Assembly: GCA_938036315.1 (NCBI GenBank) | Contig: CALHPK010000009.1 | Coordinates: 18,236 to 82,235 of the forward strand | Source of the DNA: an uncultured bacterium | GTDB lineage: Bacteria > Calescibacteriota > Calescibacteriia > Calescibacteriales > Calescibacteriaceae | Length of the DNA: 64,000 bases | Direction: 5' to 3' | In this document: positions 9,689 through 17,238 of the stretch, in pieces | Position numbering within the stretch: the first letter of the stretch is position 1 | Layout of the letters: every line of letters begins with the position of its first letter | The notes under the pieces: model-generated | Told to the model about the DNA's origin: nothing | The model's input: only the letters and a program-made list of their open reading frames with translations | Database searches by the model: none | Made by a program: the position numbers and the translations under genes

Positions 9689-9701
9689 AGAATCTGAAGA
9701 C
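9684..9701. repeat. 9-bp tandem duplication containing a stop codon
   Basis: TCTGAAGAA and TCTGAAGAC are adjacent. The TGA of the first unit is the stop codon of the TM2 gene (9686-9688). One mismatch. Confidence 0.7.
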
Positions 9702-9729
9702 CATTACCTAACATAAACAAGGACTGAAG

Positions 9730-11109
9730 ATGATAAAACTTAAATCTCCAAAGGAGAGTATTTGTGAACCTAATTTCCAGCCGAAACCTCTTCCCGAATT
9801 TCCAGGGTTTTCAAAGATTATAGGTCCCGGCATAGTGTGGATGGCACTGGCGCAGGGCTCCGGTGAACTTATATGGTGGCCATATCTTATTGCAAAATAT
9901 GGCACAGCCCTGCTCCCTTTACTTGTACCATCAGCCCTTATCCAACTCCCCCTTACATATCACATCGGCAAATATTCAATGCTCACAGGAGAAAGTATAT
10001 GGAGAGGATTTTTCAGAATTTCCAAGAAATTTACCTTCATCTTCTGGTTACTTATGAACTTTTCATTTTTTTGGTTTGGAGCATTTGTCGTAGCTGGAGG
10101 AACTGCTCTGACAGAACTCATACCACTAGGATTATCACCCAAAATAGCGTCAACACTATGGGGATACATCCTTATTTTCACAATGTTTTTAATCTTACTG
10201 AAGGCAAGAAAAACTTATGATATCATTGAAAAATTTATGTGGCTTGTTGCCATAGGAACTTTCTCTGGATTACTCATCTCTTGTTTCCACCCCAATGTCA
10301 CACAAAAATTCGGAGACTTTCTAAAAGGATTTTTCTCATTGAATATCAAAGCAATAGACCCTAAAGATTATGAAAAAACAATAACCGCTATAACTTTTAT
10401 GGGACTCGGAGGATTCTGGTCCCTTTTCTACTCTTACTGGGTATTAGACAAGGGTTTTGGCATGAGTTACTTTAGCAAAGGTGAATTTAACTTCGGGTTC
10501 ATCCCATCTTCAGAGTCTTCGGTTACTGCTTTCAGGAAGTGGAAAATAGCACTCGCTACTGATTCATCAATAGGAACCGTGGGAAATCTCATAACGACTT
10601 TTATGACATGCTTTCTTGCCTTTGCCATATTACACCCCAAAGCTGTTTATCCTGAAGGCTACAAGATTGCAGTTGTTCAATCTGAATTTTTCGCAGGATG
10701 GTTCGGGAATCTCGGGAAGAAAATTTTCCTCTTTTCATCTGCTCTCTTCCTCATAGACACGTGGATAACAACTGCAGATACCCTATCTAAGATAAACATT
10801 GACATAATCAAAACCTACGGGGCAAAAGTAGATGAAAAGAAACTATATAAAATGATCCTTACGATTATCACTGCTATAACATGTATTACTTTACCTATCG
10901 CACAACCAGGGGAACTTATTGTTTTCTCCGCAATGGTAGGATTTGTCGGAATGGTAATTTTCTCTTTTCTTATCCTTTATCTTATACATATAAAGCTCAA
11001 AAAACTCTTGCCCGAAAAGGTAAAGCCCACTAAATTTTCCCTTGCTCTGATGCTTATAAGCTCCATAGCATATCTTACAATGTTTATTTTGTACCTGATG
11101 GCAAGATGA
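9730..11109 (+). CDS. Nramp-related divalent metal transporter
   Basis: This is a 459-residue polytopic inner-membrane protein with about eleven hydrophobic segments. The N-terminal PGFSKIIGPGIVWMALAQGS aligns with the Nramp start, but the canonical DPGN metal motif of helix 1 is replaced by the AQGSGE region. The helix 6 MPH motif is not obvious either. This puts it in the divergent Nramp-like branch whose substrate cannot be deduced; Mg2+ or another cation is possible. ATG at 9730 is preceded by GGACTGAAG. It lies downstream of the TM2 gene on the same strand. Confidence 0.78.
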   Translation: MIKLKSPKESICEPNFQPKPLPEFPGFSKIIGPGIVWMALAQGSGELIWWPYLIAKYGTALLPLLVPSALIQLPLTYHIGKYSMLTGESIWRGFFRISKKFTFIFWLLMNFSFFWFGAFVVAGGTALTELIPLGLSPKIASTLWGYILIFTMFLILLKARKTYDIIEKFMWLVAIGTFSGLLISCFHPNVTQKFGDFLKGFFSLNIKAIDPKDYEKTITAITFMGLGGFWSLFYSYWVLDKGFGMSYFSKGEFNFGFIPSSESSVTAFRKWKIALATDSSIGTVGNLITTFMTCFLAFAILHPKAVYPEGYKIAVVQSEFFAGWFGNLGKKIFLFSSALFLIDTWITTADTLSKINIDIIKTYGAKVDEKKLYKMILTIITAITCITLPIAQPGELIVFSAMVGFVGMVIFSFLILYLIHIKLKKLLPEKVKPTKFSLALMLISSIAYLTMFILYLMAR

Positions 11110-11177
11110 CTTTGTGAACTGGCACTCCAAAATTTTTAAACTTAAGAATTAGATGGAGAACCACTGAATACCCAAAA

Positions 11178-12170
11178 ATGATCATCGAAGCTCTATCACT
11201 TACAATATTTGTATTAGTAAAGGATATAAAATCTTTTGAATTCGGAGAATTTACACGAATAGCCATAGAAATGCGCGAAAAAATCGATTTTAATTTCTCA
11301 GCAGGAGAAAAATACATCAAAATCATCTTTAACAAAGATATAATAACATCAAAAGCAAAAAAACACAAAAACTTTGATATAGAAATTAAAGGAAAAGTTC
11401 TAAAAATAAATTTCGGGAAACAAATAAGCTTCGCAAAGTACTTTGTAATACCATTTCCATACAAAATTATTGTTGATGTCAGCTTTGCTCAAATGGAAAT
11501 TGAAGATATAATCCAGAGCGGAGAGAAAAAACCAGTTATAGTAATCGATCCGGGACATGGCGGGAAGGATCCGGGTGCAGTTTTTGGTAATCTGAGGGAA
11601 AAAGACATAACTCTGAAGACTGCAAAATTACTCTACGAATTGATAAAAGAGGATGGGAAATTCGATGTGTTTATGACGAGGGATTCTGATAAATTCTTAG
11701 AACTTGAGGAAAGAAGTGCTCTTGCTAATTCTCTGCAATGCGACGTGTTCATCTCAATACATGTCAACTCCGCTCCCTCTTACCACGCACACGGTACAGA
11801 AATATTCTACTTTTCAAAAAATTATTCAAAATACGCAATGAAAGTTGCATCCAAAGAAAACGGTATAAAACTAAATGAAGATTTTCCCATAGTGTTTGAC
11901 ATCTCCACAGATTTCAAAGAAGATGAGAGCAAGGAGCTTGCAGATCTGATAGCACGGGAGTTTTGGAACAAAGGTGAAAAAGTAAGAACCAAAGAAGGAG
12001 CTCCGCTTTACGTCCTAGCTGGAACATATTGTACTGCAGTTCTTGTTGAAATAGGATTTATAACAAATCTCCTAGACAGAGAAAAATTACAATCCGAAAG
12101 TTTCCTAAAAAAAATAGCAATCGCTATATACAATGCAATAAGAAAATACAATTTCAAAAATAGTATATAA
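11178..12170 (+). CDS. N-acetylmuramoyl-L-alanine amidase (AmiC type)
   Basis: The enzyme cuts the amide bond between MurNAc and the stem peptide, normally in the periplasm during cell separation. Residues 1-105 form an AMIN-like beta domain. The Amidase_3 catalytic domain follows, with zinc-site residues H127 in DPGHGGKDPG, E141 and H195 in SIHVNSAP, and the catalytic Glu in LVEIGFITN near the C-terminus. At 330 residues it matches short AMIN-amidase proteins. No convincing signal peptide is seen from the ATG at 11178, only a weak hydrophobic start, so export is uncertain. It converges with the next gene, the stops being 1 bp apart. Confidence 0.9.
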   Translation: MIIEALSLTIFVLVKDIKSFEFGEFTRIAIEMREKIDFNFSAGEKYIKIIFNKDIITSKAKKHKNFDIEIKGKVLKINFGKQISFAKYFVIPFPYKIIVDVSFAQMEIEDIIQSGEKKPVIVIDPGHGGKDPGAVFGNLREKDITLKTAKLLYELIKEDGKFDVFMTRDSDKFLELEERSALANSLQCDVFISIHVNSAPSYHAHGTEIFYFSKNYSKYAMKVASKENGIKLNEDFPIVFDISTDFKEDESKELADLIAREFWNKGEKVRTKEGAPLYVLAGTYCTAVLVEIGFITNLLDREKLQSESFLKKIAIAIYNAIRKYNFKNSI

Positions 12171-12171
12171 G

Positions 12172-12507
12172 CTATCTCTTCTTCTTCACTTCACTCTTTT
12201 TCTCACTTTTATCCTTGAATGTTACCTCAACTCTTATCTCCACAGCAGTATCAAGAAGAACTTTTTTCATAAGTCCAATGACATCAATTGATCTGAGAAA
12301 CTGTCTGAGCTCTTTGCGCAAAACATCTGTGATGTTCTTAACCAAAATTTTTGAAATGTTCAGCCCTTTTTCGGTCAGAAGTCCTAAAATTGAAATTCCA
12401 ATCCCGGGAAGGCGAGAAGTTAGGAATTTTTTCAGCTCCTCTGAGACCTCCATCCTCCTTCCTCTTTCCTCAGCCTCCCCGTGATCAACTTTATCTTGAT
12501 ACTTCAT
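12172..12507 (-). CDS. Small conserved-looking protein of unknown function
   Basis: This 111-residue protein (ATG at 12507; a TTG at 12525 is possible) is not one I recognise. It is largely helical, has an amphipathic core with LTSRLPGIGISILGLL, a second helix rich in Leu and Arg, and ends in a Lys-rich tail KSEKKSEVKKKR. Codon use matches its neighbours and no real gene overlaps it, which supports it as a gene. It could be a small nucleic-acid- or membrane-associated protein, but nothing shown here decides this. Confidence 0.6.
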   Translation of the reverse strand: MKYQDKVDHGEAEERGRRMEVSEELKKFLTSRLPGIGISILGLLTEKGLNISKILVKNITDVLRKELRQFLRSIDVIGLMKKVLLDTAVEIRVEVTFKDKSEKKSEVKKKR

Positions 12508-12689
12508 CTTATAAAATTTTAACAATTATCTGCTCAAATATCCTTTAATTTACGGAGGTATACCTTAGTCTATAATGCTACTACTCTCTCACTTGCACCA
12601 TAATATACTAACATAAATCTGGTATTAGATAACCACCTTTCACACTCAAGAACAAATCTGTTTCACCAAGGGGAATTTTTCTCCTTTGA

Positions 12690-13442
12690 CTATTCCAGTA
12701 CAATTTTTCCCTCTTTCATTATGGATGATATTTCTTGAGGATTCTCTAACAAAAAATTAACTATCCACGGCACACCTTTTACAGCTCTGCTTTTTATATG
12801 GCAAAAGTTGGCAGGGAGATTAAGTGACTCATCTGGATCTATACAAAAACAATATGCGTCTGGACGAGTATAATACACAAGGTTCGCAGCCGGATATACC
12901 TTCAACGATGTACCAACTACTATGAAAATATCAGCTTTCTGAACTTCGCTGTAGGCAATCTCCATATTCTCCACTGCTTCACCGAATAGCACAACATTAT
13001 GTCTCAATTGAGATCCACCCTCGCACTTGTCTCCCAATCTTAAATCAATAGTCCTATCATCTGTTATATCTATATCGTAATAATGAGGAGTTGGACACAT
13101 ACACTTATTTTGTGTAATAAGACCATGAAGATGGATAACTTTTGTGCTCCCTGCTCTCTCATGCAGATTATCAATATTTTGTGTGATAACAACGGTATTG
13201 TATTTTTTTTCGAGGCTGGCTATAGCATAATGTGCAGCGTTCGGTTTCGCTTCAAGGATCTTTCTGCGACGAATATTGTAAAATTCGAGAACTTTTTCAG
13301 TATTCCTTACTAAAGCGTCAATAGTAGCAACCTCCTCTATAGGATACTTAATCCATAGACCATCCACATCTCTAAAGGTAGGAAGTCCGCTCTCCCGCGA
13401 AACTCCAGCTCCAGTAAAAACGACAATATATCTTATTCTCAT
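12690..13442 (-). CDS. Sirtuin-type NAD-dependent protein deacylase
   Basis: This 250-residue Sir2-family enzyme removes acyl groups from lysines using NAD. The NAD motif GAGVSRESGLPTFR is at residues 11-24, TQNIDNLHERAG at about 87-98, and the catalytic His is H106 in VIHLHG. The zinc lobe is unusual: Cys 114, 116 and 140 are present, but the fourth position of the usual two CxxC pairs is Gly (CEGGSQLRHNVVLFGE). This pattern is known in a bacterial subgroup, so it may still bind metal or not need it. A TAAAAT box six bases before the ATG suggests a leaderless transcript. Confidence 0.9.
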   Translation of the reverse strand: MRIRYIVVFTGAGVSRESGLPTFRDVDGLWIKYPIEEVATIDALVRNTEKVLEFYNIRRRKILEAKPNAAHYAIASLEKKYNTVVITQNIDNLHERAGSTKVIHLHGLITQNKCMCPTPHYYDIDITDDRTIDLRLGDKCEGGSQLRHNVVLFGEAVENMEIAYSEVQKADIFIVVGTSLKVYPAANLVYYTRPDAYCFCIDPDESLNLPANFCHIKSRAVKGVPWIVNFLLENPQEISSIMKEGKIVLE

Positions 13443-13448
13443 AAGATA

Positions 13449-13454
13449 ATTTTA
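13449..13454 (-). promoter_or_regulatory. Candidate -10 box for the sirtuin gene
   Basis: TAAAAT on the minus strand ends six bases before the ATG at 13442. Transcription starting about seven bases downstream of it would begin at the start codon. No clear -35 element was found. Confidence 0.4.
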
Positions 13455-13556
13455 TCAGTCTTTATAAACTTCTAACTCTTCATACTGTAAAAATTTATCT
13501 TTCTCCTTACTCTTTTTTATCTCTTTACAATTTCCAAAAAAATTAAAAAGAGTTGC

Positions 13557-14606
13557 TTATTCTTCAATCATAATTTGAGCGATTGTTTTGAAATCAAAGC
13601 CCCTGAGAAGACTGTAAAGTTCATCTCCAACTCTTGTAAATTTCTTTTCATTGTGTTCAACTTTTTTTAGACCATCTATTATATTGGTAGAAGTTGCACT
13701 TTCTTGAATGAATTCAGGGTATATTTCATCGTTGAGGATGATGTTCGGTAAAGACACAAACTTTACATTTACAAGTCTTTTGGCTATTTCAAAGGGGAAC
13801 TTCGGTAATTTGTAAAACACAACCGCTGGCTTTTTAAGCAGTGCAGCTTCTAAGGAAGCAGTTCCAGAGGCGCATATTACAGCATCAGAAATATGCATTA
13901 CCCACCTTGAAAGATGAGTGGGAAAAATTTTCACATTGCTATTTTGTATTTGTATGGGGAAATCTGTCGGTATTAGAATTACTGAAGGACTAAGCTCTTT
14001 TGCTAATTCATTGACAAGTGACTCGTGGCTTCTGATTTCAGATATTCGTGAGCCCGGAAGAATGGCGTATCTTTTACTACCTGCTAATTTTATTCCATCT
14101 TCTATCTTCTGTCTTCTCCAATCTCTCATCTCATCTTCTATTATTCTGCACAGAGGATGACCAGTAAAAACCCCTCTTTTTGTCCATATATTTCGTTCAA
14201 ATGGGAACACAAAAAGAATTTTGTCAGCTATCTTTTCCACAAGTTCCTTTCTATGCGGACGCCATGCCCAGACCGTAGGGGGAATATAAAAAACCACCTT
14301 TATTTTTCTGTTAGTTGACTTTATCACTGTCCCAAGAAGGATATTGAAGTCCGGGGAATCTACAAGTATTGCAAGGTCCACTTTTGCATTTGATAGGAAA
14401 TTAAGGGTTTCAAGAAAAACATTGAAGAATCTGAGCTGAGGAATCCCAATAGTTCCCAAGAAATTGCTATGATCGTTACGGTATATAGGTATAGTTTTTT
14501 TGTTTATTCTTATCACTGAGTATATGTATTCTTGGTCAAAGTAGGGAATTATTCTTGATAGGTAAAGCTTTGCGGAGGGTTCAAAAGCTGAAATAAGAAT
14601 TTTCAT
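13557..14606 (-). CDS. lpxB: Lipid-A-disaccharide synthase
   Basis: This GT19 glycosyltransferase joins UDP-diacylglucosamine and lipid X to form the lipid A disaccharide at the inner membrane. From the ATG at 14606 it has 349 residues, slightly short for the family. Supporting segments are LVDSPDFN, the PPTVWAWRPHR stretch, LPGSRISEIR and the nucleotide-binding CASGTASLEAALLKKPAVV. The usual N-terminal GExSGD motif is changed to SAFEPSAK, keeping the Glu but losing SGD, which is odd. A longer frame up to 14672 overlaps the tRNA gene and was not used. No other lpx gene lies nearby. Confidence 0.87.
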   Translation of the reverse strand: MKILISAFEPSAKLYLSRIIPYFDQEYIYSVIRINKKTIPIYRNDHSNFLGTIGIPQLRFFNVFLETLNFLSNAKVDLAILVDSPDFNILLGTVIKSTNRKIKVVFYIPPTVWAWRPHRKELVEKIADKILFVFPFERNIWTKRGVFTGHPLCRIIEDEMRDWRRQKIEDGIKLAGSKRYAILPGSRISEIRSHESLVNELAKELSPSVILIPTDFPIQIQNSNVKIFPTHLSRWVMHISDAVICASGTASLEAALLKKPAVVFYKLPKFPFEIAKRLVNVKFVSLPNIILNDEIYPEFIQESATSTNIIDGLKKVEHNEKKFTRVGDELYSLLRGFDFKTIAQIMIEE

Positions 14607-14657
14607 TTTTAAGGAAATATATAATTTTAAAAGATGTAATCGGAGAAATTTCAATTT

Positions 14658-14733
14658 GCCCCCGTAGCTCAATAGGAAGAGCAGGGGACTTCTAATCCCC
14701 AGGTTGCGGGTTCGAGTCCCGCCGGGGGTACCA
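14658..14733 (+). tRNA. tRNA-Arg (anticodon TCT), CCA encoded
   Basis: The cloverleaf has an acceptor stem GCCCCCG/CGGGGGT with a G-U pair at 1-72, a D arm GCTC...GAGC, an anticodon arm GGGGA-CTTCTAA-TCCCC giving anticodon TCT (reads AGA), a T arm GCGGG-TTCGAGT-CCCGC, discriminator A at 14730 and an encoded CCA at 14731-14733. It is divergent from lpxB with 51 bp between. AGA is the favoured Arg codon here. Confidence 0.96.
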
Positions 14734-15066
14734 CAATGAGTTTCTTTGCACCTGCCCGCATTCTACTTATTACAGAATTCATCATACTGTAAAATCTCAT
14801 CTTCAGATTTCAAAAGATCTTCCTTGAATATGACTCGAATATAATAGGAAAATATTTCTAAACTTCATTTGTGTAAACTCAAATATTTCTACTTGATTTG
14901 AACATTTTTTACTTTATACTACCGCAAAAGACAAAAAGAATAATTTGCCAAAAGATTTATAGTGGCAGATTATATACAATACAATCACTTGTTATAATTT
15001 ATAAAAGTATTCTTAAATTTGTAAAATAAATAATTACAGGATTTTTATAATGGTTAAATTTTAATT
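14734..15066. other. AT-rich spacer between tRNA-Arg and fliM
   Basis: No gene, hairpin terminator or repeat was recognised in this stretch of about 330 bp. Its right end carries the fliM promoter candidate (TATAAT at 15046). Confidence 0.5.
15046..15051 (+). promoter_or_regulatory. Candidate -10 box for fliM
   Basis: A consensus TATAAT lies 15 bases before the fliM ATG, predicting a leader of about eight bases. No Shine-Dalgarno is present in between. Confidence 0.45.
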
Positions 15067-16197
15067 ATGATGCAACCTAAAAAACCGCCAAGAAGACTTG
15101 GCAAAGAGGAGGAAGAAATAAAGGAAAAAGAAGCCAAAGCTGAAGCTAAGAAGCCAAAAGAAGAACCCCGACAGTTATTGACTCAGGAGGAAGTAGATGC
15201 ACTCCTTATGGGACTGCGAGGGGGAGAAATCAAAATTAAAGAGCCAACCTCTGAAGAACTGCAAAGAGCTGCCGAAAAATACCCAAGATATGATTTCAAA
15301 AAGGTTGGGCGCTTCATCTCTAAAATGAGGCTTCCGGCTCTGGAGGTAATACACAGGAGGTTCTCAACAGATGCTCGGTCTATCCTCTCAGTAGCTCTCC
15401 AAAAAATTATGGATATCTCTATGCTTGATACAACAGTTGGAGAATTCGGGAATTTTATAGATAATGTACCTCTCCCAGCTCTTTTTGTTGTTATCACAAT
15501 GAAACCTATGAGAGGATTTTCCCTGTGGGTTCTCGAAGCCCCGCTTGTACTTGCTATCATCGATATACTACTCGGAGGCCAAGGAAGAGCTATAAAAGCA
15601 GAAGGAAGAGAATTTACAAGAATAGAGCAGAGACTCATAAGAAGGGTTCTCTCCACAATATTAAAATCTTATCAGACCGCATGGGAACCAGTAATTAGAA
15701 TCTATCCTGAAATAGTAAGAGTTGAAAGTCATCCACAATTTGCTACTATAGTACCCGAGTCAGACCTTGTTGTATATACCCGATATGACGTTGATCTGGG
15801 AATGATTTCTGGAAAAATGTATGTTGCTATTCCATATTCTACACTTGAGCCTATAAAGTCACAGCTTCAAGCTGGCTATCAACCCACAAGTCTTGAGATC
15901 GATAGAAAATGGGTTGAAAGGTTAGTGGAACAGCTGAAAGCCTGTCCGGTTTCTGCCACTGTTGAACTTGGGAGAGTTAAATTAACTCTGGAAGAGCTCC
16001 TAAAACTCAAAAAAGGAGATGTACTTGTGCTTAATTCCTCTCCATATGAAGAATCTGCAGTCGTGTATATCCAGAATATACCAAAATTTTGGGGTATCCC
16101 AGGAGTATCCGGAGAGAAAAAATCCATCTTTGTAACAAAGCTTATCCCGTCAAGGGATGAAAAGAAACTTGATATCTTAAGAAGGTTACTGGTGTAG
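15067..16197 (+). CDS. fliM: Flagellar motor switch protein FliM
   Basis: FliM forms the C-ring of the flagellar motor and binds phospho-CheY to reverse rotation. The chain has 376 residues. The CheY-binding motif LTQEEVDALL sits at residues 38-47, behind an unusual charged Lys/Glu leader; it is normally at the extreme N-terminus. The middle domain contains RYDFKKVGRF near 75 and LLGGQGRAIK near 175. The C-terminal SpoA domain includes VELGRVKLTLEELLKLKKGD, which contacts FliN and FliG. ATG ATG at 15067 and 15070 leaves the exact start open. No other flagellar gene is near, so the regulon is dispersed. Confidence 0.95.
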   Translation: MMQPKKPPRRLGKEEEEIKEKEAKAEAKKPKEEPRQLLTQEEVDALLMGLRGGEIKIKEPTSEELQRAAEKYPRYDFKKVGRFISKMRLPALEVIHRRFSTDARSILSVALQKIMDISMLDTTVGEFGNFIDNVPLPALFVVITMKPMRGFSLWVLEAPLVLAIIDILLGGQGRAIKAEGREFTRIEQRLIRRVLSTILKSYQTAWEPVIRIYPEIVRVESHPQFATIVPESDLVVYTRYDVDLGMISGKMYVAIPYSTLEPIKSQLQAGYQPTSLEIDRKWVERLVEQLKACPVSATVELGRVKLTLEELLKLKKGDVLVLNSSPYEESAVVYIQNIPKFWGIPGVSGEKKSIFVTKLIPSRDEKKLDILRRLLV

Positions 16198-16249
16198 GTG
16201 AAAAGAAAATTGCTGAGTAAGTGAATTTTGTTGATTTTGCACCTTTCAG

Positions 16250-17155
16250 ATGCGCCTGAAGGTTGGAACTCGTGGAAGTAAGCTCGCCATAAAGCAAGCA
16301 GAAATATTCATTAATTCGCTTTCGGAAAAATTGAGCGAGCTCGGAGAGAAGGCAGAATTTGATATAGTCATAGTGAAAACAAAGGGTGATAAAATTCTTG
16401 ATTCCCCGTTGAGTAAGGTACCAGGTAAGGGCTTTTTTGTCAAAGAGCTTGAGGAAGAACTTATAAATGGTAATATCCATTTTGCGGTCCATTCCCTAAA
16501 AGATGTCCCGACCGATATTCCAGAGAAGCTTACGCTCGCAGCCTTTATGAAAAGAGAATCACCACACGATGTTATCATAGGTTTAACACCAGATGATATT
16601 CGCGCACTAGGAAAGGAAAGAAAAATAAAAGTAGGTACATCTTCTCTACGCCGCGAAATTCAACTTATTGAAAAATTTGGGAATTTGATAGAAATCATCC
16701 CACTACGAGGTAATTTAGATACTCGTATAAATAAGATCAAGCAGGGAGCCTGCGATGCTATTGTTGTCGCTTACTGTGGAGTCAAAAGACTCGGACTCGA
16801 AAACCTTATATCATACAACTTCACCACAGAAGAGTTCTTATATCCCCCAGGACAAGGAATAATTTCCATTGAGACAAAAAAAGATTCAGAATACGAGTCC
16901 ATTGCTAAACTTGTTGATGACAAGGTATCAAGGTTTCTGGGAGAAATTGAAAGAGGAATACTCAAGTATGTTGGAGGCGGCTGTAATATACCTGTCGGCA
17001 TATGCACCATCTGTGATGATAAGCTATATGTGAGATTCAGAGTCTTTGGTAAGATTGAATACGACAGAACATTTGAGAGATTCTCTTTTGACTCATCACA
17101 AATCCTTGAAGATGTGCTAAGAGATTTAACAAGGATAGGTATAGTTTCTTCATAG
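16250..17155 (+). CDS. hemC: Porphobilinogen deaminase (hydroxymethylbilane synthase)
   Basis: The enzyme polymerises four porphobilinogen units to hydroxymethylbilane in haem synthesis. It has 301 residues. The catalytic Asp is D85 in HSLKDVPTD, substrate-binding arginines are in VGTSSLRR and PLRGNLDTR, and the dipyrromethane cofactor attaches to C245 in VGGGCNIPVG. ATG at 16250 gives the expected start MRLKVGTRGSKLA. It is followed after 83 bp by ccmF on the same strand, so haem synthesis and cytochrome c assembly genes are side by side. Confidence 0.96.
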   Translation: MRLKVGTRGSKLAIKQAEIFINSLSEKLSELGEKAEFDIVIVKTKGDKILDSPLSKVPGKGFFVKELEEELINGNIHFAVHSLKDVPTDIPEKLTLAAFMKRESPHDVIIGLTPDDIRALGKERKIKVGTSSLRREIQLIEKFGNLIEIIPLRGNLDTRINKIKQGACDAIVVAYCGVKRLGLENLISYNFTTEEFLYPPGQGIISIETKKDSEYESIAKLVDDKVSRFLGEIERGILKYVGGGCNIPVGICTICDDKLYVRFRVFGKIEYDRTFERFSFDSSQILEDVLRDLTRIGIVSS

Positions 17156-17223
17156 AACAAGCCTTGCCACTTATGTTTATTCATTCGATTTTATCTTGAT
17201 TTTTGGAAATCCTCTACCAAGGG

Positions 17224-17229
17224 TATAAC
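17224..17229 (+). promoter_or_regulatory. Candidate -10 box for ccmF
   Basis: TATAAC lies nine bases before the ccmF ATG, giving a predicted leader of only two or three bases. Confidence 0.3.
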
Positions 17230-17238
17230 ATAGAATGA

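Noticed and set aside
13557..14672. LpxB extended upstream to 14672
   Set aside because: The extension overlaps tRNA-Arg and its residues do not match LpxB; the ATG at 14606 gives a better start.
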